Assembly: GCA_963847965.1 (NCBI GenBank)
Contig: CAWKCG010000012.1
Location: forward strand, 62,001 to 126,000
Reading direction: 5' to 3'
Source of the DNA: Palsa-504 sp963847965
Lineage (GTDB): Bacteria; Actinomycetota; Actinomycetes; Streptosporangiales; Streptosporangiaceae
Length of the DNA: 64,000 nucleotides
The notes below the pieces were generated by a model. The model saw only the letters and a program-made list of their open reading frames with translations, did not search any database and had not been told where the DNA came from. Position numbers and translations under genes: made by a program. Shown one piece after another: positions 50,960 to 60,612 of the stretch (position 1 is the stretch's first letter; each line of letters starts with the position of its first letter).

Positions 50960-51745
50960 CTAGCCGGGCAGGCGGGTGCTGCGGAGGCACCGGCAGATCA
51001 TCGGCAGGTCAACCCGGTCCCAGGGCTGGCGGTCCAGGAAGCCCCTGACCTGCCGGGTGAGCTCGGCCCGCTGGTCGGGGCCGAGCGTGATCACCCCGCT
51101 GTAGGTGCCGAGCAGCCCGGCTAGCTCGTCCTTGGTCCTCGGCAGCGAGAACTCGAACGTTCGCTCCTCGACCTGTGACAACGGGACGCTCGGCGGGAAG
51201 CTGACCTCGCGCCGGCGTCCGCGAGAGCCTGTACGGTCCCGCGGGGCACCGTCCCGCTGATCCCGCGGCCGGTCCGCCTCGCGCGCCCAGTGGGCCAGCC
51301 GGTTGAATTCGGCCACCCAGGGCACCTGCTCGTCCCGGTGGGTCCACATGACGCCGAGCCTGCCGCCGACGCGGAGCACGCGGGCGATCTCCGGCACGGC
51401 CCGGTCGTGGTCGAGCCAATGCCAGGCGGAGGAGATCAGCACCGCGTCTACCGACGCGGCCGGGAGCGGGATGTCCTCGCCCCGCCCGGCCAGGACCTCG
51501 GCCTCCGGGCACCGTGCCGACAGCACGGCGCGCATCCGCTCGTCCGGCTCGACCGCGATCACCCGCGGCACGCGGCCGATGAGTTCCCTGGTTACGGCGC
51601 CGGTCCCGGCGGCAAGGTCGAGCGCCGCCTGCGCGTCAGGCGGGAGCACCCAGTCCAGTGCCTGCCCCGGCGGGCCGGGGCGGTACCGGTCGTAGTCGGC
51701 GGCTACCGAGCCGAAGGACAGCCTGCGTGTTTCGCGATCGGCCAC
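50960..51745 (-). CDS. Class I SAM-dependent methyltransferase
   Basis: 261 residues from GTG 51745. SFGSVAADYDRYRPG opening, motif I ALDLAAGTGAVTREL, VIAVEPDERM (motif II), VDAVLISSAWHWLDHDRAVPEIARVLRVGGRLGV. UbiE/Methyltransf_11 type; the HWLDH block is common in actinobacterial small-molecule methyltransferases. Substrate unknown; stands alone. Confidence 0.88.
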   Translation of the reverse strand: MADRETRRLSFGSVAADYDRYRPGPPGQALDWVLPPDAQAALDLAAGTGAVTRELIGRVPRVIAVEPDERMRAVLSARCPEAEVLAGRGEDIPLPAASVDAVLISSAWHWLDHDRAVPEIARVLRVGGRLGVMWTHRDEQVPWVAEFNRLAHWAREADRPRDQRDGAPRDRTGSRGRRREVSFPPSVPLSQVEERTFEFSLPRTKDELAGLLGTYSGVITLGPDQRAELTRQVRGFLDRQPWDRVDLPMICRCLRSTRLPG

Positions 51746-51781
51746 GCCTCGCAGCGTATCCGGGCGGCCTGGGCGCACCGT

Positions 51782-52156
51782 GTGAGGGGAGTCAGTGGTG
51801 GCCCAGCACCGGGTGCGGGCCTGCGGCGCCTGGAGGAGAGCGGCACCTTGTCCTACCGCGCAGAGGTCAGCCCGCGCGCCCTGGGCTACACGATCTGCGC
51901 CATCGTGCGGATCAGCCCGTCCGGCGGCGGGCTGCGGCTCATTCCCGGCATCGCCCGCGAGGTGCCGAACATCACCGAGTGCTACCGGATCACCGGCGAG
52001 GACTGCTTCTTCATGAAGGTGTACCTGGGCTCAATCGACGACCTCGAACCGATCCTGGACCTGTTCACCCCGCACGGACGGACCACCACCTCGATCGTCC
52101 ATTCCGCGCCGGTCCCGGCGCGCCCGCTTCCCGTACCCGGTCCCCACGTCGGCTGA
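51782..52156 (+). pseudogene. Lrp/AsnC-family regulator lacking most of its HTH
   Basis: The RAM effector domain is complete (VSPRALGYTICAIVRISP, IAREVPNITECYRITGEDCFFMKV, LEPILDLFTPHGRTTTSIV). Upstream only the tail of the wing/recognition helix remains (GVSGGPAPGAGLRRLEESG). GTG 51782 would give 124 residues; no further in-family sequence precedes it before the divergent methyltransferase. Probably truncated, unless it works as a stand-alone RAM protein. Confidence 0.6.
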
Positions 52157-52299
52157 GTGAACCGCCCCGCCCGTCCGCCCGTGTATTAGATCGGGACCGC
52201 GGGCGGGGCAACGCTGCCCTCCCGGCACGGATAGCAGGCTGGACGAGTAGCTTCCGGCCTGGATGTGGGAGGCGGGGGACGCCTTCCAGTGAGGGGAGC

Positions 52300-53463
52300 A
52301 TGGTGAAGTCTTGGCGCCTGGCCAAAATCCTGACCGCCATCGTCGGCCTCGGCCTGCTGGCCGCGGCCTGTTCATCGACCTCGACCTCGAGCACAACGGC
52401 ACGCGCAACTCCGTCCGCGCCTGCAGGGGCGGTCACGTCGTTCCTCGGCCTGCTGCACGGCGAATCGCAGGTCGCCTCGACGGTGCCGGCCAACGGCGAC
52501 GTGAACCCCTACGGGGTCGCCGTCGTCCCGGCCTCCGGCGGCCTGCTGACGCGGGGTGACATCCTGGTGAGCAACTTCAACGACAAGGCCAACGTCCAGG
52601 GCACCGGCACGACCCTGGTGGAGGTCTCCCCGGGCGGCCAGACCAAGCTGTTCGCCAACATCTCCGCGCTCCCGGCGGGGCAGGCGTGCCCGGGAGGCGT
52701 GGGCCTGACCACCGCGCTGGGCATCCTGCCCGGAGGCTGGGTCGTGGTCGGCAGCCTGCCTACCACGGCCGGAGGCGCGCTGCCCGGCCTGAACCCGGCC
52801 GGGTGCCTGATCGTGCTGAACGATCAGGGCACCGTGGCGGAGACCATCACGAACCGCAACCTCGTCGGCCCCTGGGACCTCACCGTGAAAGCGGACGCGA
52901 CGACGGCCGAGGTGTTCGTTTCCAACGCCCTCGGCGGCAACACCACGACCCACGACGGGGTGCCCGTCACCGGTAACTGCACTGTCGTCCGCCTGGATCT
53001 CGCCCTCAGCCCCACGGCGCCGCCCAGGCTGACCAGCACGGCGGTGATCGGCACGGACTTCCCGTGGCGGGCGAACAAGGCCGCGCTCGTGCTGGCGCCG
53101 ACCGGCCTGGCGCTCGGCGGCAACGGGACGCTGTACGTGGACGACACGCTGACCAACTCGGTCTCGGCCATCCCGCAGGCGCTGACCCGGGCCAGCGCCA
53201 TCACGGCCGCCGCGGGGACGTTGTCCATCGGGGGCGCGCTCGACGCCCCGCTGGGCATGACGCTGGTGTCCAACGGCGATCTCGTGGTCGTGAACGGCAA
53301 CAACGGCAACGCGGTCGAGATCACCCCGTCCGGCCGTCAGGTCGCCACCAGGACGCTGATCAAGAACGGCGCGGGTGACCTGTTCGGCATCATCACGGCG
53401 CCAGGCGATGGCCTGCTCGTCGGGAACGACGGAACCAACGCGATCGACGAATTCCCTGCCTGA
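52300..53463 (+). CDS. Secreted beta-propeller lipoprotein
   Basis: 387 residues, GAGGGGAG just before the ATG. Lipobox LLAAAC (Cys24) and a Ser/Thr linker. The mature part has propeller-like repeats (VNPYGVAVVP, GDILVSNFND, GPWDLTVKAD, LDAPLGMTLVSNGDLVVVNGNNGNAVEI, DGLLVGNDGTNAIDEF), NHL/SMP-30-like. No catalytic motif recognised. Distantly similar in style to the NHL part of the 15240 fusion. Probably ligand- or cell-wall-binding. Confidence 0.8.
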   Translation: MVKSWRLAKILTAIVGLGLLAAACSSTSTSSTTARATPSAPAGAVTSFLGLLHGESQVASTVPANGDVNPYGVAVVPASGGLLTRGDILVSNFNDKANVQGTGTTLVEVSPGGQTKLFANISALPAGQACPGGVGLTTALGILPGGWVVVGSLPTTAGGALPGLNPAGCLIVLNDQGTVAETITNRNLVGPWDLTVKADATTAEVFVSNALGGNTTTHDGVPVTGNCTVVRLDLALSPTAPPRLTSTAVIGTDFPWRANKAALVLAPTGLALGGNGTLYVDDTLTNSVSAIPQALTRASAITAAAGTLSIGGALDAPLGMTLVSNGDLVVVNGNNGNAVEITPSGRQVATRTLIKNGAGDLFGIITAPGDGLLVGNDGTNAIDEFPA

Positions 53464-53472
53464 AGACTCGGC

Positions 53473-54723
53473 TCAGCGGGGGGCCGACAGGGCGGCGGCC
53501 ACGGCCGCGCAGGCCCGGAGCGTGTCCAGCAGGTAGCCAACGTGCTGTGCGTGAGGCCAGGACGACAGCTTGACCACCACGGTGCGGGCGGCACGGTCGG
53601 CGTAGATCAGCTGGCCGTGGATCCCGAGGCAGACCAGGACGGGACCGCCGGGGCCAGGGATGACCCAGAACTGGTTGCGGTACCAGCCGCCGGGCAGGAC
53701 GTACTCGTTGTCGGTCTGGGCGAAGGCCTCGCGGACCCCTGGTTCCGGGGCGCGGGTGTCCTCCAGCCAGGCCTCGGGGACGACGGTCCGGCCCAGCGCC
53801 ACGCCGTCGTCGACCAGCATCTGGCCGAACCTGGCCAGATCGCGCGCCGTGGCCGAGATCCCGCCGTCATGGATGGCCGACCCCAGGGGATCGCAGGTGA
53901 TCTCCGCGTCACGCTCCGCGCCGATCGGCTGCCAGACCAGGGCGGAGATGAGATCGGCCATGCGGATGCCGCTGGCCCGCTCGCACGCCCAGCCGAGCAT
54001 GTCGCTGTCGGCTGACCGGTAGCTGAACTCGCCCCCGTGCGGCCCGGCGCTGCCCAGCGTGGCCAGGTACGGATAGGCGCCTTCCGGGTCACCGGGCAGC
54101 GCCGGGCGCCAGCCCATGGAGCGCTCCATCACCCGGACTTCGGCGTCCAGGGCGGTGTAGGTCTCGCGGAAGGCGACCCCCGTGCGCATGTCGAGCAGGT
54201 CGCGAATCGACGCGCCGGCGTAGCCCGAGCTGGCCACCTCTGGCACGTACGCCGTCACCGGGGCGCCGGTATCGAGCAGTCCCCGGCCGACCAGCGTTCC
54301 GGCCACGCACCCGACGATCGACTTGGACACCGACATCAGCAGGTGCCTGGTGCCCGCGGTCATGCCCGCGAAGTACCGCTCGGCGACCAGCCCGCCGTCC
54401 TGCAGCACCACCCAGGCATCGGTGAACGTGCCGGCCAGAACGTCCTCCACCGTTACGGTGCTGCCGTCCGGCCGCGTCACCAGCGGGTTGCCCATCAGAG
54501 CTGAGGAGGCCGGGAGCGGTCCGGGCCCGCGCGGGCCCGCCGGGATCACCTGGCTGGGGATCAGCTCGCGCATGTGCCGGAACGCCCAGCGGTTGAACGG
54601 GGGATCCTGCCAGTTGGCCAGGGTGACCTGTGATTCCGGCGCCGGCGGGAAGCCGACCATGAGCTCTGGCGCGCCATCGCGTGAGGCCGCCGAGCTCGCC
54701 GGGCCGGTGCCTTCATTGGTCAT
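53473..54723 (-). CDS. Serine hydrolase, class C beta-lactamase family
   Basis: 416 residues from ATG 54723. MSVSKSIVGC (SxxK nucleophile block), the YRSADSDMLGW (YxS/N-type) block, and LVCLGIHGQ near the C-terminus for the third element. WQDPPFNRWAF opening. No signal peptide, so perhaps a cytosolic esterase (6-aminohexanoate-dimer hydrolase-like). Head-to-head with a closely similar but frameshifted paralogue. Confidence 0.87.
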   Translation of the reverse strand: MTNEGTGPASSAASRDGAPELMVGFPPAPESQVTLANWQDPPFNRWAFRHMRELIPSQVIPAGPRGPGPLPASSALMGNPLVTRPDGSTVTVEDVLAGTFTDAWVVLQDGGLVAERYFAGMTAGTRHLLMSVSKSIVGCVAGTLVGRGLLDTGAPVTAYVPEVASSGYAGASIRDLLDMRTGVAFRETYTALDAEVRVMERSMGWRPALPGDPEGAYPYLATLGSAGPHGGEFSYRSADSDMLGWACERASGIRMADLISALVWQPIGAERDAEITCDPLGSAIHDGGISATARDLARFGQMLVDDGVALGRTVVPEAWLEDTRAPEPGVREAFAQTDNEYVLPGGWYRNQFWVIPGPGGPVLVCLGIHGQLIYADRAARTVVVKLSSWPHAQHVGYLLDTLRACAAVAAALSAPR

Positions 54724-54777
54724 GCTGGGCACCTTAACGCACCATCCGCGCTGGCAGCGGTCAACTAGGATGCGGCT

Positions 54778-56087
54778 ATGTCGCTGGAGCGGGGGCCGGA
54801 GGTCCAGGGCGCAGCGGTCACCGCGGGCAACTGGCAGGATCCCCCGTTCAACCGCTGGGCGTACTGGCACGTCGGCGAGTTCCTGCCGACCTACCGCGTG
54901 TCACGCGGCACCGGGCCGCGTCCTGCCCGTGTCGGCGGCGTCCGCCGACCTGCCGGGCATCGCCCTGACCCGCGCCGACGGCTCGGCCGGCACGGTGGGC
55001 GAGGTCCTCGCCGACACCTTCACCGACGCCTACGCGGTGCTGCAGGACGGCGAGCTGGTCGCCGAGTGGTACGGCGCGCTGGGGGCTCCGGACCTGACCC
55101 ACGCGCTGATGTCGGTGTCGAAGTCCGTGCTGGGCTGCGTGGCCGCCGTGCTCATCGACCGCGGCCAGCTCGACGCCGATCGCCAGATCACCGACTACGT
55201 CCCTGAGCTCGCCGCGAGCGGGTACGCGGGGGCCACGGTACGGCACGTTCTTGACATGCGCAGCGGGGTCAGGTTCGTCGAGGAGTACACCAACCCGCAG
55301 GCGGACATCCGGCTGCTCGACCACTGGCTCGGCTGGCAGTCCGACAGTCACGTCCACCAGCCCGGCGGGCTGTACCAGTTCCTGACCACGCTGACGGCCG
55401 AGGCGCCGCACGGCAGCAGGTTCCTCTACCGCTCAGCGGAGTCCGACGTGCTGGGCTGGGTGTGCGAGCGCGCAGCGGGCAGGCCCATGGCCGAGCTCAC
55501 CTCCGCGCTGGTGTGGGCGCCGATGGGCGCCGAGCACGACGCCGATCTGCTCCACGACGCGGCGGGCACGGCCGTCCACGACGGCGGCCTGTGCGCCACC
55601 GCCCGCGACGTGGCGAGGTTCGGCCAGATGCTGCTGGACGGGGGAACGGTCCCGGACGGGCACGGGGGCACGCGCAGGGTCGTCCCGCCGCGATGGATCC
55701 GCCAGGGCTGGGCCGTGGACTCCGATGTCCGGGCCGCATTCGCGGCCTCGCCGGCCGAGTGGGCGCTTCCCCGGCGGCTGGTACCGCAACCAGTTCTGGT
55801 TCCGCCCGGGCGCTTACGGAGACGTCCTGCTCGGCCTCGGCATCCACGGGCAGATGCTGCACGTCAGCCGGCGCACGAACACCGTGTGCGTCAAGTTCTC
55901 CTCCTGGCCGCAGGCGCAGAACCCGGCCTACCTGGAGGACACACTGCGCGCCTTCGATGCCGTCGGCGGCGTTCTGGCCGGCCGCGCCCCGATCGACCCG
56001 GCCCAGGGCCGGCGCCTGGCCGGGATCGTATCCGGCCTGAGCCGTCGCGGCGGTACGGCCCCGCCGGCGCGGCCGAACGTGGTCTGA
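54778..56087 (+). pseudogene. Serine hydrolase paralogue with two frameshifts
   Basis: Three successive frames read as one protein: WQDPPFNRWAYWHVGEFLPTYRVSRG (54778 frame); after about 54920, VLPVSAASADLPGI and MSVSKSVLGC with the YRSAESDVLGW block; after the C-run near 55770, GGWYRNQFWFRPGAYGDVLLGLGIHGQ to the stop at 56087. Each junction needs removal of one base. Otherwise it aligns end to end with 53473-54723. The ATG at 54778 is 54 bp from the divergent gene start. Confidence 0.75.
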
Positions 56088-56201
56088 GCAGGGCCCGGGG
56101 CGGCCTGCGCCGACGCCGGTACGCGCCTTCTCGACGGCGGCGCACCCGGCGGCCTAGCCTGGCCGTAGATCAATGATTGTCCTGGTGCGCAAGGAGGCTT
56201 C

Positions 56202-57683
56202 GTGACTGATGTGCCACGTCCAGTCGGCTCCGCCGGATCACCCGCCGGCCGCCATCTGAACGGCATCTCCGAGCTACGCACGTTCTTCAGGACCAACTCC
56301 GAGCCGATCTACTTCGTCGGGCCGACGGCCTTCAACCTGCTCGGCATCGATCGCTGGGTCCGCCACTTCCAGTACATCGCGTACTACGACTCCTGGGACG
56401 GCCGCCACCCCCGGGTCTTCGCCCCGGAGAACCGGCCGTACATCGAATTCGAGTCGAGCGAGCAGATCAACAACTACCTGCTCCGCGACGCCGAGGTCCG
56501 GGAGTACCTGAGCCGCCGCGGGGGCGTGCCGAAGGTCGCGATGGTGTTCTTCGATGAGGAGACCGAAGAGATCTGCCGGGAGCAGGGCTACGACCTGATC
56601 CTGCCGCCCGACTCGCTGCGCCGGCGGCTGGACTCCAAGATCGTGACCACCCAGCTGGGCAACGAGGCGGGTGCCCCGTCGGTCCCGAACGTGCTCGGCC
56701 AGGCCGGCAGTTACGCCGAGCTCACCGCGCTCGCCGAGGCCGGCGGGCTCGGTGCCGACCTGGTCGTGCAGACGCCCTACGGCGACTCGGGCAAGACCAC
56801 GTTCTTCATCGCGTCCGAGCGGGACTGGGACGCGTGCGCCGACGACGTGCGCGGGCAGCAGCTCAAGATCATGAAGCGCATCAACAACCGGGCCGCGGCC
56901 GTGGAGGCCTGCATTACCAGGCACGGCACGATCGTCGGGCCGTTCATGACCGACCTGACCGGGTACCCGGAGCTCACCCCGTACAAGGGCGGCTGGTGCG
57001 GTAACGACCTGTTCCCCGACGCCCTGTCCGAGGCCGACCGGGCCGTCGCGATCAGCCACGTCCGCAAGCTGGGCGACCGGCTCGCCCGGGAGGGCTACAA
57101 GGGCTTCTTCGAGGTCGACGTGCTAGTCGACCTCGATACCGGCGCGGTGTACCTGGGCGAGCTGAACCCCAGGATCTCGGGCGTCTCCTCGATGACCAAC
57201 GTCACGGCGGGCGCGTACGCCGACATGCCGCTGTTCCTGTTCCACCTGCTGGAGTTCATGGACGTCGACTACACGATCGACGTGGAGGAGATCAACGAGC
57301 GCTGGAGCGCCCTCGCGGCCGTGGACGTTTGGTCGCAGCTGATCATGAAGGAGCCCGGGGACGAGGTCGAGCGGATCCTGGCCGCCCCGCTCACGGGCTC
57401 CTGGCGGATGACCGACGGCGGTGCCCTCGCCTTCGAGCATGTCAGCAACGACTGGCACGAGATCACCAGCGAGGATGAGGCGTTCTTCATGCGCGTCTAC
57501 GGCCCGGGGGACTACAAGTTCCACGGCGCCGACCTCGGCATCCTGGTCACCAAGGGCCGCATGCAGACCGCCGATGGGCTGACCGAACGCTGCCGCCGCT
57601 ACATCACGGGCATCCGCGCCCACTACCAGTCGGAGCCGCTGCCGGCCGCGCCGGCCGTCAAGCCCATCGCCTACGTCAAGTAG
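56202..57683 (+). CDS. ATP-grasp ligase of unknown substrate
   Basis: 493 residues, GTG with AAGGAGG 4 nt upstream. N-terminal Rossmann-like part (IYFVGPTAFNLLGIDRWVRHFQYIAYYDSWDGRHPRVF in pieces), ATP-grasp core about 140-360: LDSKIVTTQL, VVQTPYGDSGKTTFFI, LKIMKRINNRAAAVEACI, GFFEVDVLVDLDTGAVYLGELNPRISG (Mg ligands). Resembles biotin-carboxylase-like/PGM1-type peptide ligases. The C-terminal about 120 residues are unfamiliar. No carrier or precursor peptide is next to it. Confidence 0.82.
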   Translation: MTDVPRPVGSAGSPAGRHLNGISELRTFFRTNSEPIYFVGPTAFNLLGIDRWVRHFQYIAYYDSWDGRHPRVFAPENRPYIEFESSEQINNYLLRDAEVREYLSRRGGVPKVAMVFFDEETEEICREQGYDLILPPDSLRRRLDSKIVTTQLGNEAGAPSVPNVLGQAGSYAELTALAEAGGLGADLVVQTPYGDSGKTTFFIASERDWDACADDVRGQQLKIMKRINNRAAAVEACITRHGTIVGPFMTDLTGYPELTPYKGGWCGNDLFPDALSEADRAVAISHVRKLGDRLAREGYKGFFEVDVLVDLDTGAVYLGELNPRISGVSSMTNVTAGAYADMPLFLFHLLEFMDVDYTIDVEEINERWSALAAVDVWSQLIMKEPGDEVERILAAPLTGSWRMTDGGALAFEHVSNDWHEITSEDEAFFMRVYGPGDYKFHGADLGILVTKGRMQTADGLTERCRRYITGIRAHYQSEPLPAAPAVKPIAYVK

Positions 57684-57999
57684 GGCCTCCGGCCGGGCGG
57701 AGCAGGGCGCGGAGCACGGCCATGACGTCCTGCACGGCGCCGGCCGGGGTGATGTCGGGGTCGGCCAGCGACAGCGGGATGCCCAGCCCGTCCGCCGCGG
57801 CGATGGTGAGCACCGCGACCTTGTCCGGGTCGTACGCCGTGCCGAAGGCGCCTAGCTCGATGCCGCGCCGGACCACCTGCGCTACCAGCCGCCGCCAGGC
57901 GGTGTTGTCGCGCAGCGCGTCAGCCCGCATCTCCGCGTCGCGGATGCCGAAGTGCCAGGACTCGATCCATAGCCGCCCGCCCTCGGGCGCGCCCGGCTC
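57676..57999 (-). pseudogene. TetR C-terminal fragment
   Basis: GGRLWIESWHFGIRDAEM, then VVRRGIELGAF and ADGLGIPLSLADPDIT match the ligand-binding half of BetI/TetR_C_6 regulators. The DNA-binding half is missing; preceding sequence in frame is unrelated. Overlaps the ATP-grasp stop by 8 bp, convergent. Confidence 0.55.
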
Positions 58000-58009
58000 G
58001 TACCCGGTC

Positions 58010-58107
58010 AGCGACGTGGCCGGCCAGCGGCAGGATCCCCTTGACCAGGAAGGCGCGGGCGCTGGTGAGCAGGTCACGGCGGAAGAACCAGACGCAGGCG
58101 AAATTTG
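58010..58107 (-). pseudogene. Possible APC-type amino acid permease scrap
   Basis: About 30 residues, FACVWFFRRDLLTSARAFLV then KGILPLAG, resemble a loop/helix of APC-superfamily permeases. No more of the gene is present on either side. Confidence 0.3.
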
Positions 58108-58180
58108 GAGTTCTCCTGCCGGCGTTGTGTCAGATGACCCGCAAGAGCGGTCAGCCACCCTGAGTAGCCCCTGGAGAGAG

Positions 58181-58636
58181 ATGCCCAAACGGCTTCGTCC
58201 CTACGGCTCTGCCGTAGACGCAGAGTCCGCCGCACTGGCCCGGAACCGGGCGGGAGCCGCAGGGGAGCGTGCCGGCGACGTGGCCAGCACGATAACGGCG
58301 CCAGACATTGCCGGGCAGGCCGCCGAGGCCATCCGGGCGCTGAACGAGCTGACCTCGGACGGCGCGGGCTTCGCCAGCCTGGATAGCGTCCGCGGGGTCA
58401 TCGCGAGCCTGCGGGTGATGAGTCAGGACCTGCCGCGCCTGTGCGAGCAGCTCGCCCGGATGCTGGTGATCCAGCGCGAGGACGGGCAGATCACGCCGGT
58501 CCCAGGTCAGGATCCCGACTTCTGGGTGGCCGAGGCGGTCGAGGCCCTCGCGGCGGCCGGGCAGGCCGCGGACATGCTGGCCGCCGCGCTGGCTCAGGCC
58601 GACCAGACCTCAGCCGAGCTGCGGTCCTCATCCTGA
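58181..58636 (+). CDS. Hypothetical helical protein
   Basis: 151 residues from ATG 58181 (GGAG 4 nt upstream). Ala-rich and predicted helical throughout (IAGQAAEAIRALNELTSD, VRGVIASLRVMSQDLPRLCEQLARML, EAVEALAAAGQAADMLAAALAQAD). No membrane helix, no known motif. Similar-looking small proteins occur next to mobile or regulatory genes in Actinobacteria, but I cannot name a family. Confidence 0.55.
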   Translation: MPKRLRPYGSAVDAESAALARNRAGAAGERAGDVASTITAPDIAGQAAEAIRALNELTSDGAGFASLDSVRGVIASLRVMSQDLPRLCEQLARMLVIQREDGQITPVPGQDPDFWVAEAVEALAAAGQAADMLAAALAQADQTSAELRSSS

Positions 58637-58675
58637 GCACGCCGGCCGGGTGCGCTGTGCGCCGCGGCTGGCCAC

Positions 58676-59197
58676 CTAGGCGGGATTAACCTCCACCGGG
58701 ACCGCCCTGCTCAGCGTTTGCCCGACGGGGGAGGTGGCGGCCACCTTCTTGTGCAGTTCGGCCACCGCGGCCTCGTCAGCGTCGGTGTCGAGGTGGACCG
58801 CCGCCCTGATGCCGGAGAACCCGGCGTGCCCGTCGGTCTTGGGGTCCAGGCCGAGGAAGGCGTGCAGGTCGAGATCACCGTCAACGTCGATGCGCAGGGC
58901 GCGGATCGTGATGCCCGCCGCCGAGGCGTTGACGGCGTAGCCGACCGCGAGGCAGTTACCGAGCGCGGCGAGAAGCTGCTCGACGGGGTTCGGCGCGCTG
59001 TCCGTGCCTCCCATGCCTCTGGGCTCGTCGGAGGCGATCGGTGCGAACTTGCGGACCGCGGCCTCGCTGCGGTAGGCACCGGTCCAGCGGACCTCGGCGG
59101 ACCACGTGGTCTGGGCGGCCGAGGGGCGTTGCCTGATTTTCTCGACCAGGGCACCCATAGCGCCGAGGTCGACCTGGTTGAGCTGATCACCGTGCAC
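58676..59197 (-). CDS. OsmC-family peroxiredoxin-like protein
   Basis: 173 residues, GTG start. GTDSAPNPVEQLLAALGNCLAVGYAVNASAAGI (OsmC core with one Cys) and IRAAVHLDTDADEAAVAELHKKV. The second redox Cys is not in the usual SPV place (TSPVGQTLS), where many OsmC proteins have C. So it may be a one-Cys or non-catalytic member. No clear operon partner. Confidence 0.85.
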   Translation of the reverse strand: MHGDQLNQVDLGAMGALVEKIRQRPSAAQTTWSAEVRWTGAYRSEAAVRKFAPIASDEPRGMGGTDSAPNPVEQLLAALGNCLAVGYAVNASAAGITIRALRIDVDGDLDLHAFLGLDPKTDGHAGFSGIRAAVHLDTDADEAAVAELHKKVAATSPVGQTLSRAVPVEVNPA

Positions 59198-59287
59198 GAT
59201 TTCACCCTAGAACGTCGGGTGTGTGCCGGGCTAAGGGCGGTGGCGCCGGCAGTGCGCTCCGGGCTGGGGGCGGTCGCGAAGGAACGG

Positions 59288-60580
59288 TCAGATCTGGCCG
59301 TGGCTCATGCCGATCAGCCGGTCGAGGACCGCGCCCGAGCTCACCCGCAGGCCGTCATGTGAGTACTCGCTGGTCACCCAGTAGCGCAGGCCGCGGATCC
59401 CGCGGGCGGTGGCCATCGAAAGCTCCCGGTCGACGTACATGTCGTCGTAGTAGACGGCGGCGGCCACGGGCACCTCGTTGGCCGCCAGGCGCGACGGGTC
59501 GTACAGCGGCGGCCAGTCGTCGCGTTCGGCCAGCAGGTCGGCGGCTATGGCCAGCGGGCGCAGCACGGGGTCAGCGCCGATCATCCACGGGTAGATCATC
59601 TCGCCGGTGAACAGCAGGGGAGCGGACCCGTCGTCCCGGTCCAGGGCCGACCCGGCGTCGAACTCGGGGAACTCCGCCCTGATCCGCTGCGCGGCCCACC
59701 GGGTCGCGGACCCCTGGGCGTAGCACGGCTCGTGCAGCAGCGCGTACAGCGGCGCCGCGGCGAAGCTGAGCCTTTCCTGCACGGCGTATAGGAAAGCGTC
59801 TGACAGATCGTCGCCCGCGAACGGGTCCTCGAGCAGGTAATGGAGCACATGGGTGCCGGTGCCCTGGCCGAGCACGGACCCGAGCGCCTGGAACGCCTGC
59901 ACCGACAGCAGGGCGCCGTCCGGCAGCCTGACCTCATGGCAGGACAGGTGCCTCGCGACCCGGCGCGCCTGTTCCGCGTCGTCCGGGTACCGCTCGTAGT
60001 GCGCGGCGTTCTTGGCCGCCACCGTGGGATACGTGCGCCGGTAAACGTCGTCGGCGGTCGCGGACAGGCCGGGCAGCCCGCCGGTGATGAACGCCTCGCG
60101 TACGCCGTACGGGGCGAAGGACAGGTAGGTGACAGTGCAGAAGCCGCCGAAGCTCTGCCCGAGCACGCTCCACGGCGCGCCGCCGGTCAGGTCGCGCCTG
60201 ATCAGCTCGGCGTCGAGCACGATGCTGTCGGCCCGGAAGTGCGCCAGGTAGTCGGCCTGCGCTTCGGCCGAGCTCAAGGAGCCCAGCGTCTGCCGCGTCG
60301 CGGGCGTGGACCGGCCGGTGCCGCGCTGGTCGAGCAGGAGCACTCGGTAGTCCTGCAGCGCCCGGTCCAGCCAGGACTCCCGGCCGGCTGGCCGCTGCGC
60401 CCCGAATCCGGGCCCTCCCTGCAGGAACAGCAGCCAGGGAAGGTCTGCCTCCGCCTTGTCGGCGGCGACGACCTCGCGGGCGAACACCTCGATCTGCTCT
60501 CCGTCCGGCCTTCGGTGGTCGAGGGGGACGGCGAACGAGTGGTCGGTCAGGATCGTGCCTGGCTGGCGGTAGCAAGTCAT
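59288..60580 (-). CDS. pip: Proline iminopeptidase-family alpha/beta hydrolase
   Basis: 430 residues. FLQGGPGFGAQRP (oxyanion), LLDQRGTGRST, nucleophile VLGQSFGGFCTV (Ser near 138), CITGGLPG-type cap entry, catalytic His in SEYSHDGLR close to the C-terminus. S33 peptidase family, releases N-terminal proline. Divergent to the next gene with 32 bp between starts. Confidence 0.88.
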   Translation of the reverse strand: MTCYRQPGTILTDHSFAVPLDHRRPDGEQIEVFAREVVAADKAEADLPWLLFLQGGPGFGAQRPAGRESWLDRALQDYRVLLLDQRGTGRSTPATRQTLGSLSSAEAQADYLAHFRADSIVLDAELIRRDLTGGAPWSVLGQSFGGFCTVTYLSFAPYGVREAFITGGLPGLSATADDVYRRTYPTVAAKNAAHYERYPDDAEQARRVARHLSCHEVRLPDGALLSVQAFQALGSVLGQGTGTHVLHYLLEDPFAGDDLSDAFLYAVQERLSFAAAPLYALLHEPCYAQGSATRWAAQRIRAEFPEFDAGSALDRDDGSAPLLFTGEMIYPWMIGADPVLRPLAIAADLLAERDDWPPLYDPSRLAANEVPVAAAVYYDDMYVDRELSMATARGIRGLRYWVTSEYSHDGLRVSSGAVLDRLIGMSHGQI

Positions 60581-60612
60581 GGCGCCGACGTTACGCCGGT
60601 AGGGTCGTCGCC

